NCBI GenBank assembly: GCA_027596075.1 | Contig: JADGJC010000049.1 | Span: 124,001-188,000, forward strand | Length of the DNA: 64,000 nt | Reading direction: 5' to 3' | Source of the DNA: Rhizophlyctis rosea | Taxonomy: Eukaryota; Chytridiomycota; Chytridiomycetes; Rhizophlyctidales; Rhizophlyctidaceae | Shown: positions 11,960 through 22,104 of the stretch, piece by piece | Layout: every line of letters begins with the position of its first letter | Numbering within the stretch: position 1 is the first letter of the stretch | The notes under the pieces: generated by a model | Told to the model about the DNA's origin: nothing | What the model saw: the letters and a program-made list of their open reading frames with translations, nothing else | Databases searched by the model: none | Program-made: the position numbers and the translations under genes

Positions 11960-12130
11960 TCTCAACGTCCCAAAAGCGAAACTATTGGTGCGATAAGCTC
12001 CACACTTGAATCCCGTTCGACGAACAACGAAGCACCTCCTCCGTCCACTCCTACGCAGGAAGAACAGGACTTGCTTGACTCCATACGCTCCATCAATGGC
12101 GGCACACTGTCGCGCTCTCGTCAAGAAAGC
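11960..12130 (+). pseudogene. Fragment of a cyclin-family N-terminal segment
   Basis: The frame reads QEEQDLLDSIRSINGGTL, which matches RQEKELLDTMRSLYGGNLP in the cyclin at 16335-17117 (minus) and the TYGGTLTTATGLLLRQM region of the cyclin at 14838. Only this pre-cyclin-box segment is present. It runs directly, in the same frame, into the dynein-derived sequence that follows. Confidence 0.5.
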
Positions 12131-12137
12131 CCGCTCA

Positions 12138-12850
12138 AGTCCGTCAACGATCTGAAAGACACGTTGTGGAGTTCGGTGGCCCCGCGTAAAGTCCGCCAGC
12201 GCTTGGATGAATTACTGAACAGCATGAATGAGATGCCTGGCCGTATGAGGCAGTACTCTGCGTTCCAGTACGTCCAGGCATCTGGCAGTGAACCCGCTCA
12301 TCCGGGACTTGAAGAGCGATGCTTTAAGGGAGAGGCATTGAAGGCAGATCTCCGAGGCGTTGAAGTTGGAAGTGAATGTTAGCTTTACCGAGTCAACTTT
12401 TGGGATGTTGATTTGAAGAAGTTTGAGAACCCTGCCCGGGAGATTATCACTGTTGCGCAGGGTGAAATGGCTTTGGAGGAGTTGTTGAAGCAGTTTAAGA
12501 AGACGTGGTCATCTTACGGTATTGAGCTCGTGAACTACCAGGACAAATGTCGGTTGATCAAAGGGTGGGATGAGTTGTTCGCCCAAGTGCTCTAGGAATT
12601 TGAATTCCCTTGTCGCAATGAAGCATTCGCCGTACCACAAGGTGTTCGAGGAGGACGCGATCGCGTGGAAGGATGAATTGGACCGGGTTATCGTGCTTTT
12701 CGACATGCGGATCGATGGTCAGAGGCACTGGGTTCATTTGGAGGGCATCTTCACGAGCAGCGCAGACATCAAGCATCTGTTGCCACAGGAGAGTGCTCGT
12801 TCACCATCAGTCGGATTGACTTTGCCTGGACAGTTGCCCGGGAAATGCTG
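12138..12850 (+). pseudogene. Fragment of cytoplasmic dynein heavy chain (linker / DHC_N2 region)
   Basis: Successive frames give LLNSMNEMPGRMRQYSAFQYVQ, then [74 protein letters not shown]. These blocks are collinear with the linker region of cytoplasmic dynein-1 heavy chain, one of the most conserved parts of the family. The reading frame changes near 12350 (a stop and shift), has a TAG at 12593-12595 and shifts again before 12610. A real heavy chain is over 4,000 residues; here about 230 remain, with no motor domain. It is a duplicated gene fragment. The last block runs in the same frame into the casein kinase 1 fragment. Confidence 0.85.
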
Positions 12851-12961
12851 GAGACGGAGGGGTGTCCAGAACGGGCATCAGGCCAAACCCATCCCTACAG
12901 CCGATGGTCCATCAAACGCCGGTCCCTCAACCTCCCAGGGTCAGCAAGCAACATATAACAC

Positions 12962-13400
12962 AATGCCACGCCAATCTTCGCGACCGCACCACCATGGCCA
13001 TCACTCTCCTACAGCAGCAGCGGGTCAAATGCATTCGTCGGGATCGCAAAGTAGATTACACAATTCTACCAGTCAGAACGTCGGGGTACATTACAATGTA
13101 GGGAGGAAGATTGGAGAGGGGAGTTTCGGTATCATTTATGATGGTGAGCATCATACGCCGACTTCAACCGTTGTGGAATAGACTGACGCGTCAAACGTGT
13201 AGGGGTGAATCTACTCAACAGCCAACCAGTCGCCATCAAGTTCGGGCCTCGGAAAGCGGAAGCACCGTGACTTCGCGATGAGTATAGGACTACAAGATTA
13301 TGGCGTCGAGCGGTAAGGAAAACTATCGCGCTTGCTGAAACACCGCATTTATTGATTCAAGGTGATCTAGTTGGTATCCCTTCCGTTTACTACGCGGCCC
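12962..13400 (+). pseudogene. Fragment of casein kinase 1 (N-terminal exons)
   Basis: It begins with a Ser/His-rich tail ([16 protein letters not shown]) and then the CK1 P-loop [24 protein letters not shown] intron (13142-13201) is retained. The next exon gives GVNLLNSQPVAIKFGPRKAEAP, then a TGA where the family has Gln, then LRDEY and a one-base loss before the expected YKIMASS. A second intron (about 13312-13362) precedes VGIPSVYY. Exon order and introns match a genuine CK1 gene, so the copy arose by DNA duplication and not through mRNA. The kinase is cut before the catalytic loop and cannot be active. Confidence 0.85.
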
Positions 13401-13424
13401 GAGGATCATCTTCAACCCCCCCAA

Positions 13425-13709
13425 CCCAAGGGCTTCCCCGATGTCGTCAAAGTTCTGATTGGCCAAAAACGCTACCAATCCCGAATCGTCAGCGTACCCG
13501 TCCAACACTCCGTCGAAAACGACGACGTGCCGACGTTGCAGGCGTTTGCGGAGGGCAAGGTGATGTTTAGGGGGGCTTCGTTGCTTTATGCGGCGGAGAG
13601 GGGGATGAGTAGGGTCGTGAAAGTTTGTTAAATAAAATTTTGAAGGCGAAGGCGCAGGGATGTAGCGCTTGGGAGAGGGCTGAGGATGCGTATAGTGATG
13701 CGTTCTTGT
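13425..13709 (+). pseudogene. C-terminal fragment of the ankyrin-like family
   Basis: The frame reads KGFPDVVKVLIGQKRYQSR, then ASLLYAAERGMSRVVKV. It corresponds block for block to the C-terminal part of the gene at 6214-7942 (YTKRVTLVAIDYAI ... LRRAAENGDAEIVTLIL). It ends in short frames near GCSAWERAEDAYSDAFL, which resembles the GKCSAWYG segment of that paralog. The N-terminal half is absent. Confidence 0.55.
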
Positions 13710-14049
13710 AGTCTGGAGAGTTTGAAAGGAGCCGTAGGAATGGTGAGGAGGCAGGAGGGAGTTACTGTCTCTGGCTGTGGGGTGGCTGTGGAAAATGCTT
13801 TCTGACAAGTGATATGTTGACGCCGACTTCGACATTGCAAGACGTACCAAGTTTCAGCGAATTTTGCAATAAACTTTATATATATTACTCGACAGTATAT
13901 GTACAATCATTATAAACCCCCTCCCACTTCGCAAACACCAACTTGCCGCCACGAACGACTTCACAGCATGCAGCGTCCCCGCCAAGCAATGTCAAGTCCA
14001 GCAAGCAGAACCTTCACAGACAACACAACACACAACACACACAACCAGT

Positions 14050-14395
14050 CCTTATGGTCCATGGTGGGAGTCGAACCCACTAGAGTGATAACCTCACCGC
14101 CAGTCACTTCCATTTTGATACCCTTTCGGGCTTCGGCCTAGTAATATAACCTGGCCACCTCCCTGAGTACGGGTAACTCACCCTTGTGTACCCAGTTCAG
14201 ATCAAAACTTGCCATGACAGTGTAGCGAGAAGAAACGAGTCCTTGCTGCCTTCACTTCCATCTGATATCATGTGACTTAGCTGGGTAATATAACCCGGCC
14301 ACCATTCCAGGTACGGGTAAATCACCCTTATGTACAAGGTCCGGATCAGACTTCAGATCAGTACATAGAGGTCACACTCTATCCGTAACATGAGC
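14050..14395 (-). repeat. Dispersed repeat with tRNA-like end, copy A
   Basis: On the minus strand it starts at 14395 with catgttacggatagagtgtg and ends at about 14050 with the B-box T-arm GTGGGTTCGACTCCCACC. Both ends match copy B at 17820-18030. Inside, a segment (gggtacacaagggtgagttacc ... gtggccaggttatatta) is present twice, at about 14130-14200 and 14280-14340, so copy A is longer by an internal duplication. It has no coding capacity. This looks like a pol III-type SINE or a similar non-autonomous element. Confidence 0.65.
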
Positions 14396-14837
14396 TTGTT
14401 TGTTGTTGTGGTGAAATGGTCGCCGTGAATGGTGAACGCGAATGGGGCTGGGTCAGACGAGGTGAAAAGATGGAAAGAGTTAGACGAAGAAAATGGACGG
14501 GCAAGGACTCGGGAGTTGGGATATGTGCCCAGCTGGTGGCTTGTGACTTGGTTGGAGTGTGATGAAAGCCAATTGTGGCTCGCTTTCTGGCTGCATTATC
14601 CACGTCATGACGTCACCTCCTTCATTCCTGAAGTCAACGAAGTGAAGCGGGTTTCCTCCCATCTTCAGCAAGCAAGCTCCATCTTCCCACGCTCACACCT
14701 AACCAGCTAGGCTCCTCGGGACGTGAACGCGCAGTCCCTTCTGTGATAAGCATCTTTCTTACACGTAAAAGGTGTCTTGCCTTCCCTATCGTCCCTTCCC
14801 CCAGAGCGTGATTGCTTCATGAATAACGTCTGTCGCC

Positions 14838-15850
14838 ATGGGAGCCGAAGCGTCTACCTTTGCCCAGTCATCTGCACCGACTTTCGACGCACCTTCTCCA
14901 CCAAATCGGACGTACAGACAGAATGAACTCCCTAAGACAACTCAACAAACATATGGCGGGACGCTAACGACAGCAACGGGTCTATTATTGCGACAGATGA
15001 ACTACACCGACGTCGGGGCTGGAATTTCGCCGTTCAGTGACGTGAAAGGTCCTGTCTACGTCCACCCAGACTATATTGAGAAACAGAAAGAGTTGTCATG
15101 GGAGATGCGCGGCCTTTTAATCGATTGGTTGATCAGCCTTCAGCACGACTGGCGCTTTTCATCGGAGGCGTTGTGTCTGGCGGTCAACCTCATCGACCGC
15201 TTCCTCTCGTTGGCCAACGTTTCGCGCGAGAAGCTTTCCATTGTCGGCATCACAGCCCTCTTGATTGCGTCGCAGGACAAGGACACGCACCCGATCACCA
15301 TTCATCAATGTTTGACCATCGCCAACAACCAGTTCTCGGAACGTGACATTCATAACCTGGCGATCTGTCTGTGCCACGACCTATCGTCGAATCAGCCTTA
15401 CCTCTCTCCCCTCACTCTACTTTGGCGCCTCCTTCTAACGCATGGCGAAGCACCAAAAGTCCGAAAATACGCTCGGTACTTCGTCGAAATTTCATTGCTG
15501 GACCATCAATTCTTGCCATATTCTCCATGGCAAGTTGCTGCCGCGGCATTGTACCTAGGCAGGAAGACTCAACATTATCGGGAGCGAGTTGACTGGGTAG
15601 GCGCTTTGCAACGCCCACTTCATGAATTTGATCAGAAGACTGACTTTCATTCCCCCTGTCTCAACCATTAGTCTGACAAGCACATCGCCTCTTCGCACTG
15701 TTCAGAAAGTGAAATCTTGCCTATCGTACAACTCATGGTTTTCTACCTCGAGTCGCCAGAAAAACATCCCGCTTTGTTCACCAAGTTCTCAAATGCTAAG
15801 TACGGAAACGTCAGCATGAGTCTGAAGGACAGTACAGAGGTTGCTTGGTT
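14838..15850 (+). CDS. B-type-like cyclin
   Basis: Exon 1 is 14838-15596, the intron is 15597-15671, and exon 2 starts at 15672 in phase. The cyclin box begins with VHPDYIEKQKEL and has the hallmark MRGLLIDWLISLQHDWRF, then CLAVNLIDRFLSLANVSR and LSIVGITALLIASQDKD. The second fold follows with LSPLTLLWRLLL, SPWQVAAAALYLGRKT and, in exon 2, SEILPIVQLMVFYL and SNAKYGNVS. Both cyclin folds are therefore present. Cyclins of this type activate a CDK in the nucleus. The usual MRxxLVDW is conservatively changed and the EE after the IAS motif is replaced by QDKD, so it is a divergent member. It is the plus arm of an inverted duplication with the cyclin at 16335-17117. The frame does not stop after the cyclin fold but runs into an ankyrin-like fragment. 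Confidence 0.8.
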
Positions 15851-16335
15851 GAGTCGGATGTTTTCCCAAAGATCCACGCTACCACCTATATCAATGGTCG
15901 AAGCGATACGCTCTCTGAATGAGCGACCTCCTGTTCCGCCGAAGAGTCCTCTATTTCCTAATGAGGTGTTTCAGAACATTGCGAGGAAATGTGCGCCGCG
16001 CGATGCCATCAATTTCCGCGTCGCCATCGAGGTCGGGATTGGATGGATGGATGTTTGTTGGGCTGTAGGGTGTCATAAAATCCAGACTCTCGGCGCTTGG
16101 GGTGCATTGAGATGGGCGGCGGAGAGGTATGAGGTTCACATGATGACACACATCCTCAAATCGGCCGTATTGGGCAAGTACGACCTAGCCGAACACATCG
16201 AGAATCCAGTTGCATGCCAGAAACTTGCGCTCGTTGTTGCTGCCGTCACCAACCGACCTCAACTCATACGACGCATCTTCCCCGTCCCGAACGTCCGCAC
16301 ACAACTTCCTATCCCCATTCAAACAGCACTCAATA
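15850..16335 (+). pseudogene. N-terminal fragment of the ankyrin-like family fused in frame behind the cyclin
   Basis: Directly after the cyclin fold the same frame reads SPLFPNEVFQNIARKCAPRD, DVCWAVGCHKIQ and AVTNRPQLIRRIFPVPNVR. This follows the family pattern FPAEVLENLVRWSHPDD and DIAWCHGRVMCE of the gene at 6214-7942. Homology ends near 16335, where the sequence becomes the antisense of the minus-strand cyclin. The open frame continues to 16460 but only as antisense. No start of its own is evident. Confidence 0.55.
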
Positions 16336-17117
16336 TACTTGGTGCGGTCACGTGTTTCATAGTCTGTTTTCTTCACCAAGAACAGGCGCCAGAAGAAGGA
16401 AAGTGGAGACATAAAGGGAGAATCGCATTTGATGGTATTGCGGATATGAGTCTCCGCTGAGATGATCACGTCTTCGGTTCCACCGGGAATAAGACTCACG
16501 AATTTCGATATAGGAGGCGGCGTCCTTTCCTTCTGCTTTGCAGCAATGAGCAGGGCGGCGGCACTAATGCCCCGAAGCTTGTTGTGCGTGCAGCGGCGAT
16601 GAGACAGGTACCGGTCGAGGATATTGACAGCTGAATACAACGAATCGGCCATCATGTCGCACTCATGATGACATATTATCAACAGCTGTACAACGGCCCG
16701 ACGATCATCCCACGTAAGTTCTGTTTGCGTTGTTGCCATGTAGTCGGAATCGATGATGGTGTCATCAAAGTCCGTAGACTGAATGATGTGGGGCATGCCG
16801 TGTTTCAGTACTTCCATTGATCTGATCAAGGCAATGGAATCAGGCAAATTTCCACCGTAGAGGGATCGCATGGTATCAAGGAGTTCCTTCTCTTGCCGGG
16901 TAACAATGAATGTTGGTGATGACAGAGAAGCGTTTGGAGCGGAAGCAACGGGGCCGGACCCTGTCTCGCCGCCAGCTCTGATGATGGGAAAGGACGGGCT
17001 CGAGGTAGGCGTAGCATTCTCCTCCTCCTCCGATTCCCACTCTGAGTCCGCCCCCTCCTGCTGATGTCGCGGCGTTATTCCCAGCACCCGTCCGATCCAA
17101 GCATATTTCGAGGCCAT
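16335..17117 (-). pseudogene. Truncated B-type-like cyclin, minus-strand partner
   Basis: The likely start is the ATG at 17117 (MASKYAWIGRVLG). An acidic Ser/Pro linker is followed by RQEKELLDTMRSLYGGNLP, then the cyclin box: LTWDDRRAVVQLLIICHHE, LYSAVNILDRYLSHRRC, LRGISAAALLIAAKQKERTP. Only the first residues of the second fold remain (MSPLSFFWRLFLVKK), and homology stops at about 16335. The frame then runs on without meaning to 16185. It lacks the C-terminal cyclin fold, so it is probably non-functional or at most a single-fold cyclin. It faces the cyclin at 14838 tail to tail. Confidence 0.7.
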
Positions 17118-17819
17118 TATTACGCCAGGAGAGCAGGTGCTTACGAGCGCGGTGAAAGGACTGAATGGAGGATATGGAAGAGCGCGACAGCCCAAGACTT
17201 TGCTCCCGCTTGGAGGGTTCGACGCGTGCGAATGGTGATTGCTGGTGACTGAGACAGACGAGCAAATCTACGTAGCCTCAACCGATGGCAACGATGTCAT
17301 GGTCGCCGACGACGGCGGGATGGTAGAAGATTGTGCGGATGAGAGACAACAGATTGGGTATAAAGGCTACGTTTGGTGGATCAGCATGTGACGCAGGAAT
17401 AGGCAGGAATAACTGCAACCGCGGAGGGTACCCACCGACGTGACGCGATATCAACAACAAGTGCGTGATGATCAGCACAGAGTATGACGGTACAATTTCC
17501 ATATGAAGGTATGTTGATACTTTTGGAGATGACGTGGTGCGATGGTGAAGATGGTCAAGTCTGGGAATGCGAGTTGTCAGAAAAATCCGAGGAAGATTTG
17601 AATCTCAGTCCAGAACTCTGGACAGCCAAAATTGACTGAAAGCCACACGCCACAATTAATCCAGATCGGGAAACCACCGCGGGCGCGTGGACATGTATTC
17701 AAGGCTCGCTCGCTGAATCTGTGATTTCCTCGTTCGCTCACTCTTTCCATCTTTCAGCTCATCTGCTCGGCCCCAATTCTCGGCACATTCAATTCAACCA
17801 ATTCACTTCAACACATCTC

Positions 17820-18030
17820 AAGTTCATGTCACGGATAGAGTGTTCCCTCTATGTACTGATCCGAAGTCTGGTCCGGAATGGGCGCCAAAGAGTATTTGCT
17901 CTTGCTCAGGAAGGTGGTCGAATGAGGTATTCTACCAGGACCAAGCCCCTCAAAAGGGTATCAGACGGAATTGACGCGGCGGTGAGGTGTTCACTCTAGT
18001 GGGTTCGGCTCCCACCGTGGACCATAAAAC
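17820..18030 (+). repeat. Dispersed repeat with tRNA-like end, copy B
   Basis: It starts with catgtcacggatagagtgtt, shares tctatgtactgatccgaagtctg with copy A and ends in GTGGGTTCGGCTCCCACCGTGGACCATAAAAC. It is shorter than copy A because the internal duplicated segment is single. The B-box is intact and an A-box-like GTGGTCGAATGAGG lies upstream, which would fit a pol III-transcribed element. Confidence 0.6.
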
Positions 18031-18702
18031 TTAAGTGATTGGTTGATTGTTGTGTCGAGAAGAAGGGTCAGCAGATTGAGTTTTGGAAATTGCGAAATGG
18101 GCGCTCTCGTTACGTTCTCACCAAACTGCTACAAGTGGCCGTACCGAAACAGTATGTTCCGCATTACACCAACCTGTATATACTCGTTGTGTTACAAGAT
18201 AATATATTCTGTGGTGTTGAAGTGATATGGATGTATGTGTAATGCTTGAAAGCAGAGTTCAATATGAATATTACCTTTGACCGGAGTTGCTTGCGTTGAG
18301 AAAGGTTCCGCCAACCCTCTATCACTGGATATCCAAAGACTGACTGAACTACAACTGAACCTTCAGCATATTCTCAACAAGGGATCATATGTCAACAAAT
18401 ACCCAGTGCCAACCATCTATTGTAGAGATCGGAAAACGTTCCGACTTAGTGGCGCAGTACAATGAAAAGGTTCCTCTTTTTCGTTTTGCGGGAAACACCA
18501 ACACGATACTTGACGGGTAATATAGTTTGATCCTAGCAACCTTTTTCAGGGGTATATGGCAGTAGCTATGATGCCAGTGAATGAAAATTGCCAATACCAG
18601 GTGAAGCTGCCGCCCGATTCCGGACTGAACACGATTGAATTACTATTTACATTGTTGGCGAATATTCGTCCCGTATGCCGCACAACCCGCCCACCACGCA
18701 AC
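18031..18702. other. Intergenic, no gene seen
   Basis: No coding signal is recognised. It marks the border between the accessory block and the conserved gene region. Confidence 0.5.
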
Positions 18703-19564
18703 CTATCTCCCATATCCCGGAGGCGGCATTGGCGGCGGTGCCCCACCACCCGCAATCATGGCCGCCCTATCGCTATTCATAATTGGTTGTGCTGGTCCCA
18801 CACCCGGCGCCCCCGCCATAACACTCGGTCCCCGATCAGTTTTGAAGAAGAACTGTAAATGAAACTGCCCCGCATCCTTATCCCAATGCGTCCAGAACCT
18901 CCCCTCCCCACGATCAATCTCCCTCGACGGCACCTTGAACGAAATCGTCTCGTACGGTTCGGCAGCGAAAAGAAGGTACTGGTACTGCTTCATAGGCGCC
19001 TCAATCCGCTGTTCGAACGCGGACATGAACCGATGCCGGGGTTTGATTCCTTCCGTCACTTCCGGGTACTGAATCTGGAAGAGGAGACCCATCTGTTTCG
19101 TGACGGGGTCGCGGATTTTCGTAACATTATAACCCGGCCGTCCGATTTTAACGGCAATTTTCTTCGGTTGGATTTTCGGTGCTGCTACTCCGCCTGTTGT
19201 ACCGCCCAGTGCGAGGTTAGACCCTTCCTGTGCGTCACGAGCGGCACGACGAGCGAGGTTGGTTTGGTGCTTTTTGCCTTGGGTGTGGGCTAGGTAGGAT
19301 CCTTCGTTGTTGTGGAGGGTGAGGCAGAGTTTGCATTCGTAGGAGCCGAGGTGGTTCTTGAGGAGGTAGGGGTCTTTGGAAAGGTCGATTGTTTCGAGAG
19401 CGAGTTTGCGAAGACGTTCACGTCGATCTACGTTTGATTCTGAGGAGCCGGCTACACCGCCTGAACCGGGTTTTGAGCCTGCACGGTTCTGTGGAGGGTG
19501 GGAAAGTGAGATTTTTTGCTCGGAAATTGTGGAGAAGTGGAATGATGCTTACCTGAAAATCCAT
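18703..19564 (-). CDS. SF3A2: Splicing factor 3A subunit 2 (SF3a66 / Prp11)
   Basis: Exon 1 is only 12 nt (19553-19564, MDFQ). A 64-bp intron follows, and exon 2 (18703-19488) completes 265 residues. Landmarks in order: RDRRERLRK-type basic start (RRERLRKLALETIDLSKDPY), the matrin/U1-type C2H2 zinc finger YECKLCLTLHNNEGSYLAHTQGKKH in shortened view (CKLC ... H...H), KIGRPGYNVTKIRDP, FQIQYPEVTEGIKPRHRFMS, AAEPYETISFKVPSREID and FWTHWDKDAGQFHLQFFF. The end is Pro/Gly-rich but much shorter than the animal tail. SF3A2 is part of U2 snRNP and helps recognise the branch site. The match is collinear and the gene appears intact. Confidence 0.96.
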
Positions 19565-20146
19565 GACAGTGCGAAGACCAGCTTTTGTGAAAGTAGAGTT
19601 TTCTTGTTCGTAATATCAGGATACAGAGTTGGATGCGCTCGACGATGTGGTGGTTGCTGTTTTCCGGTCAGGTTCTAGTTTGTGCGATAAAAGAGAGAGA
19701 ACTGCGCAAAAGCATGTTGAAGTCCCCCAAAGTATTATCAGCCATTGCATCACCCTTCCCACCGCGCCACATCCATTTTGTGGTACTCATCACTCATCTG
19801 ATCAGCCAGGGCCTGCAAGCCACCTCCTACCACACTCGTCATTCCCCCCCCCCCCCCAGCTTCAGGCCTGAAGAATCCATCAGGCTTTCCCACGGAAAGC
19901 TATTATTAGAGATCTCTTACCTGTTACTTATTAATAAAAACGCATTGCCGAACGCACTTTGCAGATAGGGATAAGTCGACGACGCCCCATAACGGTTGAA
20001 GCAGTACGTGAACAACAAACCCTTCCTGCTCTGAAACTTTTCGTTTCATTCTGGAGACTAAACGAAATTGCCTCCTTGCAGACATTCCGCAGACCTGATA
20101 GATACTTACACAACACGTCGCGCTTCTCACAATAACATTCTCGAAG
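19565..20146. other. Divergent intergenic region
   Basis: It separates the divergently transcribed SF3A2 and DCN1 genes and must hold both promoters. It contains a run of 14 C at 19844-19857. No ORF is supported. Confidence 0.5.
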
Positions 20147-21529
20147 ATGATGGTCAGTTACTGTCGCACGACCAGCTCGCTTTCTTATTATCCAAATTTG
20201 GACGCCATGTTCACTGTCTCGCGCACAGAACTCACTGAAATCCACCCAAAAGGACAAAATCAAACAGTTCATAAGCTTTACAGGAGCGAGGTAAGAGTGC
20301 TCACGCCACCTTTGATTCCGCATGTTTTACAGCGGCAATGGCATTAATGAGTGACACTACCGTCATCTAGCTCAAGCCAAGCGCAGAAGGCGCTCAAGGA
20401 CCATAACTGGAATTTGGAGGTGGCGGTGGATGGGTACTTTGCGGGCGGCAGCGGTGGTGGAGGGAGGGGACCGAGTCTGAACCAGTCGCAGCTTGCCGCA
20501 CTTTTTGACAAGTATAAGGGTGGGCGTCGATTTCGAAAGATGTAGGGTTGCGGAAACAACATCATGCTTATGGCTGTCTGGCAAACACACACATACAGAC
20601 CCAGAAGAGGACGCCATTTTGGTTGATGGAACGGAGGCTTTGTGCAGTGAGTGTCTCTCGTCCAAACTTGCGCCTGAGTAGATAAGTGGAACGCTGATGG
20701 CTGATGTCACCTTCGACCTGTCATTCCACATCAGACGACCTTAACGTCGACCCCACGGACGTCGTAACTCTCGTCCTGGCGTACCACTTACAATGCGAGC
20801 GGATGTGCGATTTCCGGAGGCGGGGCTGGATGGAGGGTTGGACAAAACTGAAGTACATATCCCCACGCCATATACATCAAGAACGATGCTCTTGCAAGCT
20901 TACACATTACACACTCAGCTGCGACTCCCTAGACAAGATGCGGGACGCCATCCCACGCATGCGAGAAGAGTTGAACGAAGATTCGAGTTTCAGGTCCATT
21001 TACCAATTCACGTTCAACTTTGCGCGTGCCGAAAATCAGAAGAGTTTAGGTAATTCGTGATCCATCCTTGTATATGCGTCAGTAAGTCGGATACATAATT
21101 TGCTCATCCAACGCACAGCACTAGATACCGCAATCGCCTTCTGGCAGCTCCTATTATCGGAAAGATATAAGCACCTGGACATGTGGGTCGAGTTTCTGCA
21201 GGAGGAGCACAAGAGGGCGATCAGTAAGGATACGTGGAACCTGGTACGTGGCATATGAGTAGGGATGACTTCCGCTGGATTCAAAAGTTTTGACATCAAT
21301 ACATCGCCGACCAGTTCCTGGACTTTATAAACACCGTTGGAGACGATTTCAGTAATTACGATTCGGAAGGTATAGCTTCCTTTGACCAGTGCTTCTTATG
21401 TCGTGGGAGTTCATGTAAATGTCCATTCGTCGGCTAAATTTACCTTTCCATTGTCTTACAGGAGCATGGCCGACTGTGATAGATACCTTTGTTGATCATG
21501 CGAGGGAGAAGTTGGGAATAGCGCAATGA
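20147..21529 (+). CDS. DCN1-like protein (cullin neddylation E3)
   Basis: Nine exons: 20147-20152, 20229-20290, 20371-20519, 20599-20646, 20735-20852, 20919-21049, 21119-21243, 21315-21369, 21462-21529. All junctions are GT-AG and the phases add to 253 residues. The first exon is just ATGATG. A UBA-like N-terminus (QKDKIKQFISFTGAS, ALKDHNWNLEVAVDGYF) is followed by the potentiating neddylation domain with DPEEDAILVDGTEALCNDLN, DVVTLVLAYHL, FRRRGWMEGW, IAFWQLLLSERY and FLDFINTVGDDFSNYDSEGAWP. DCN1 proteins bring Ubc12-NEDD8 to cullins and so activate SCF-type ubiquitin ligases. A Gly-rich linker sits between the two domains. The gene looks complete. Confidence 0.95.
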
Positions 21530-22104
21530 GGGATTGAGGCCTTTTTTATGGAGTTTCTTTTCTGACGGGTCTTGGAGAAGGAAGTATTGTGAATATGATC
21601 ATGATCTGATGAGTTCGTAGATTTGATATTGAACTTGAACATTGTGGATATATCTGTGGGGTTGGTGTGATGCTGGCTCGTGAGTTCTTCAAACAAGTGG
21701 CATGGTGTACAAAGAGAGGACAGGTCATGAAGGTAACCCTTCTGCGGCTGCAAGTCTCCGAAAGCCCTGACTGTAATCTGCCACGATCCCTTCTTCTCGA
21801 CTGAATGAACATAGGATGTGTCTCCTTGGAAAAATGCATCCACTGAATATGATATAGCGTGGCTCATCTTGAAATGCCACAACACAAAAAAAAAAAAAAA
21901 AAAATACTTCAGACAAAATGGGGCCGTGACGCGGCCCTCAGGGCCCTTCAGGGCCCTCACAGCGTTGTGTGGTGGTGCTCACATGGCTTTGTTAAAGGAG
22001 ATTCGAATTCGGTTTCGGATTTGGTTTTCTGGTGCATTTCTGACGTGTGATTCTCCGTCAAAATTTGCTGATCTTTCCACGAGATACCCTGTACCAATTC
22101 CACT
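21530..22104. repeat. Intergenic with A19 tract and GGGCCC palindromes
   Basis: A run of 19 A at 21886-21904 is followed 35 bp later by ccctcagggcccttcagggccctca (21943-21957 and flanks), which holds the perfect inverted repeat GGGCCCT/AGGGCCC. The poly-A next to a structured GC-rich end resembles a short retroposed element, but no second copy is present in the window to confirm this. Confidence 0.35.

Larger units (their letters stand above)
14050..18030. repeat. Large degenerate inverted duplication of a cyclin gene and its flanks
   Basis: Order on the plus strand: repeat A (minus), upstream flank, cyclin (plus), ankyrin-like fragment, cyclin (minus), upstream flank, repeat B (plus). The outer flanks also match in inverse: gaaaagatggaaagagttag near 14463 matches the complement of the stretch near 17740 (gaaagatggaaagagtgag), next to the conserved edges of repeats A and B. 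The arms are about 1.7-2 kb and clearly diverged. Confidence 0.6.

Noticed and set aside
14050..18030. LTR retrotransposon with the tRNA-like sequence as primer-binding site
   Set aside because: The flanking copies are inverted, not direct, and no gag, protease, reverse transcriptase or integrase frame lies between them.
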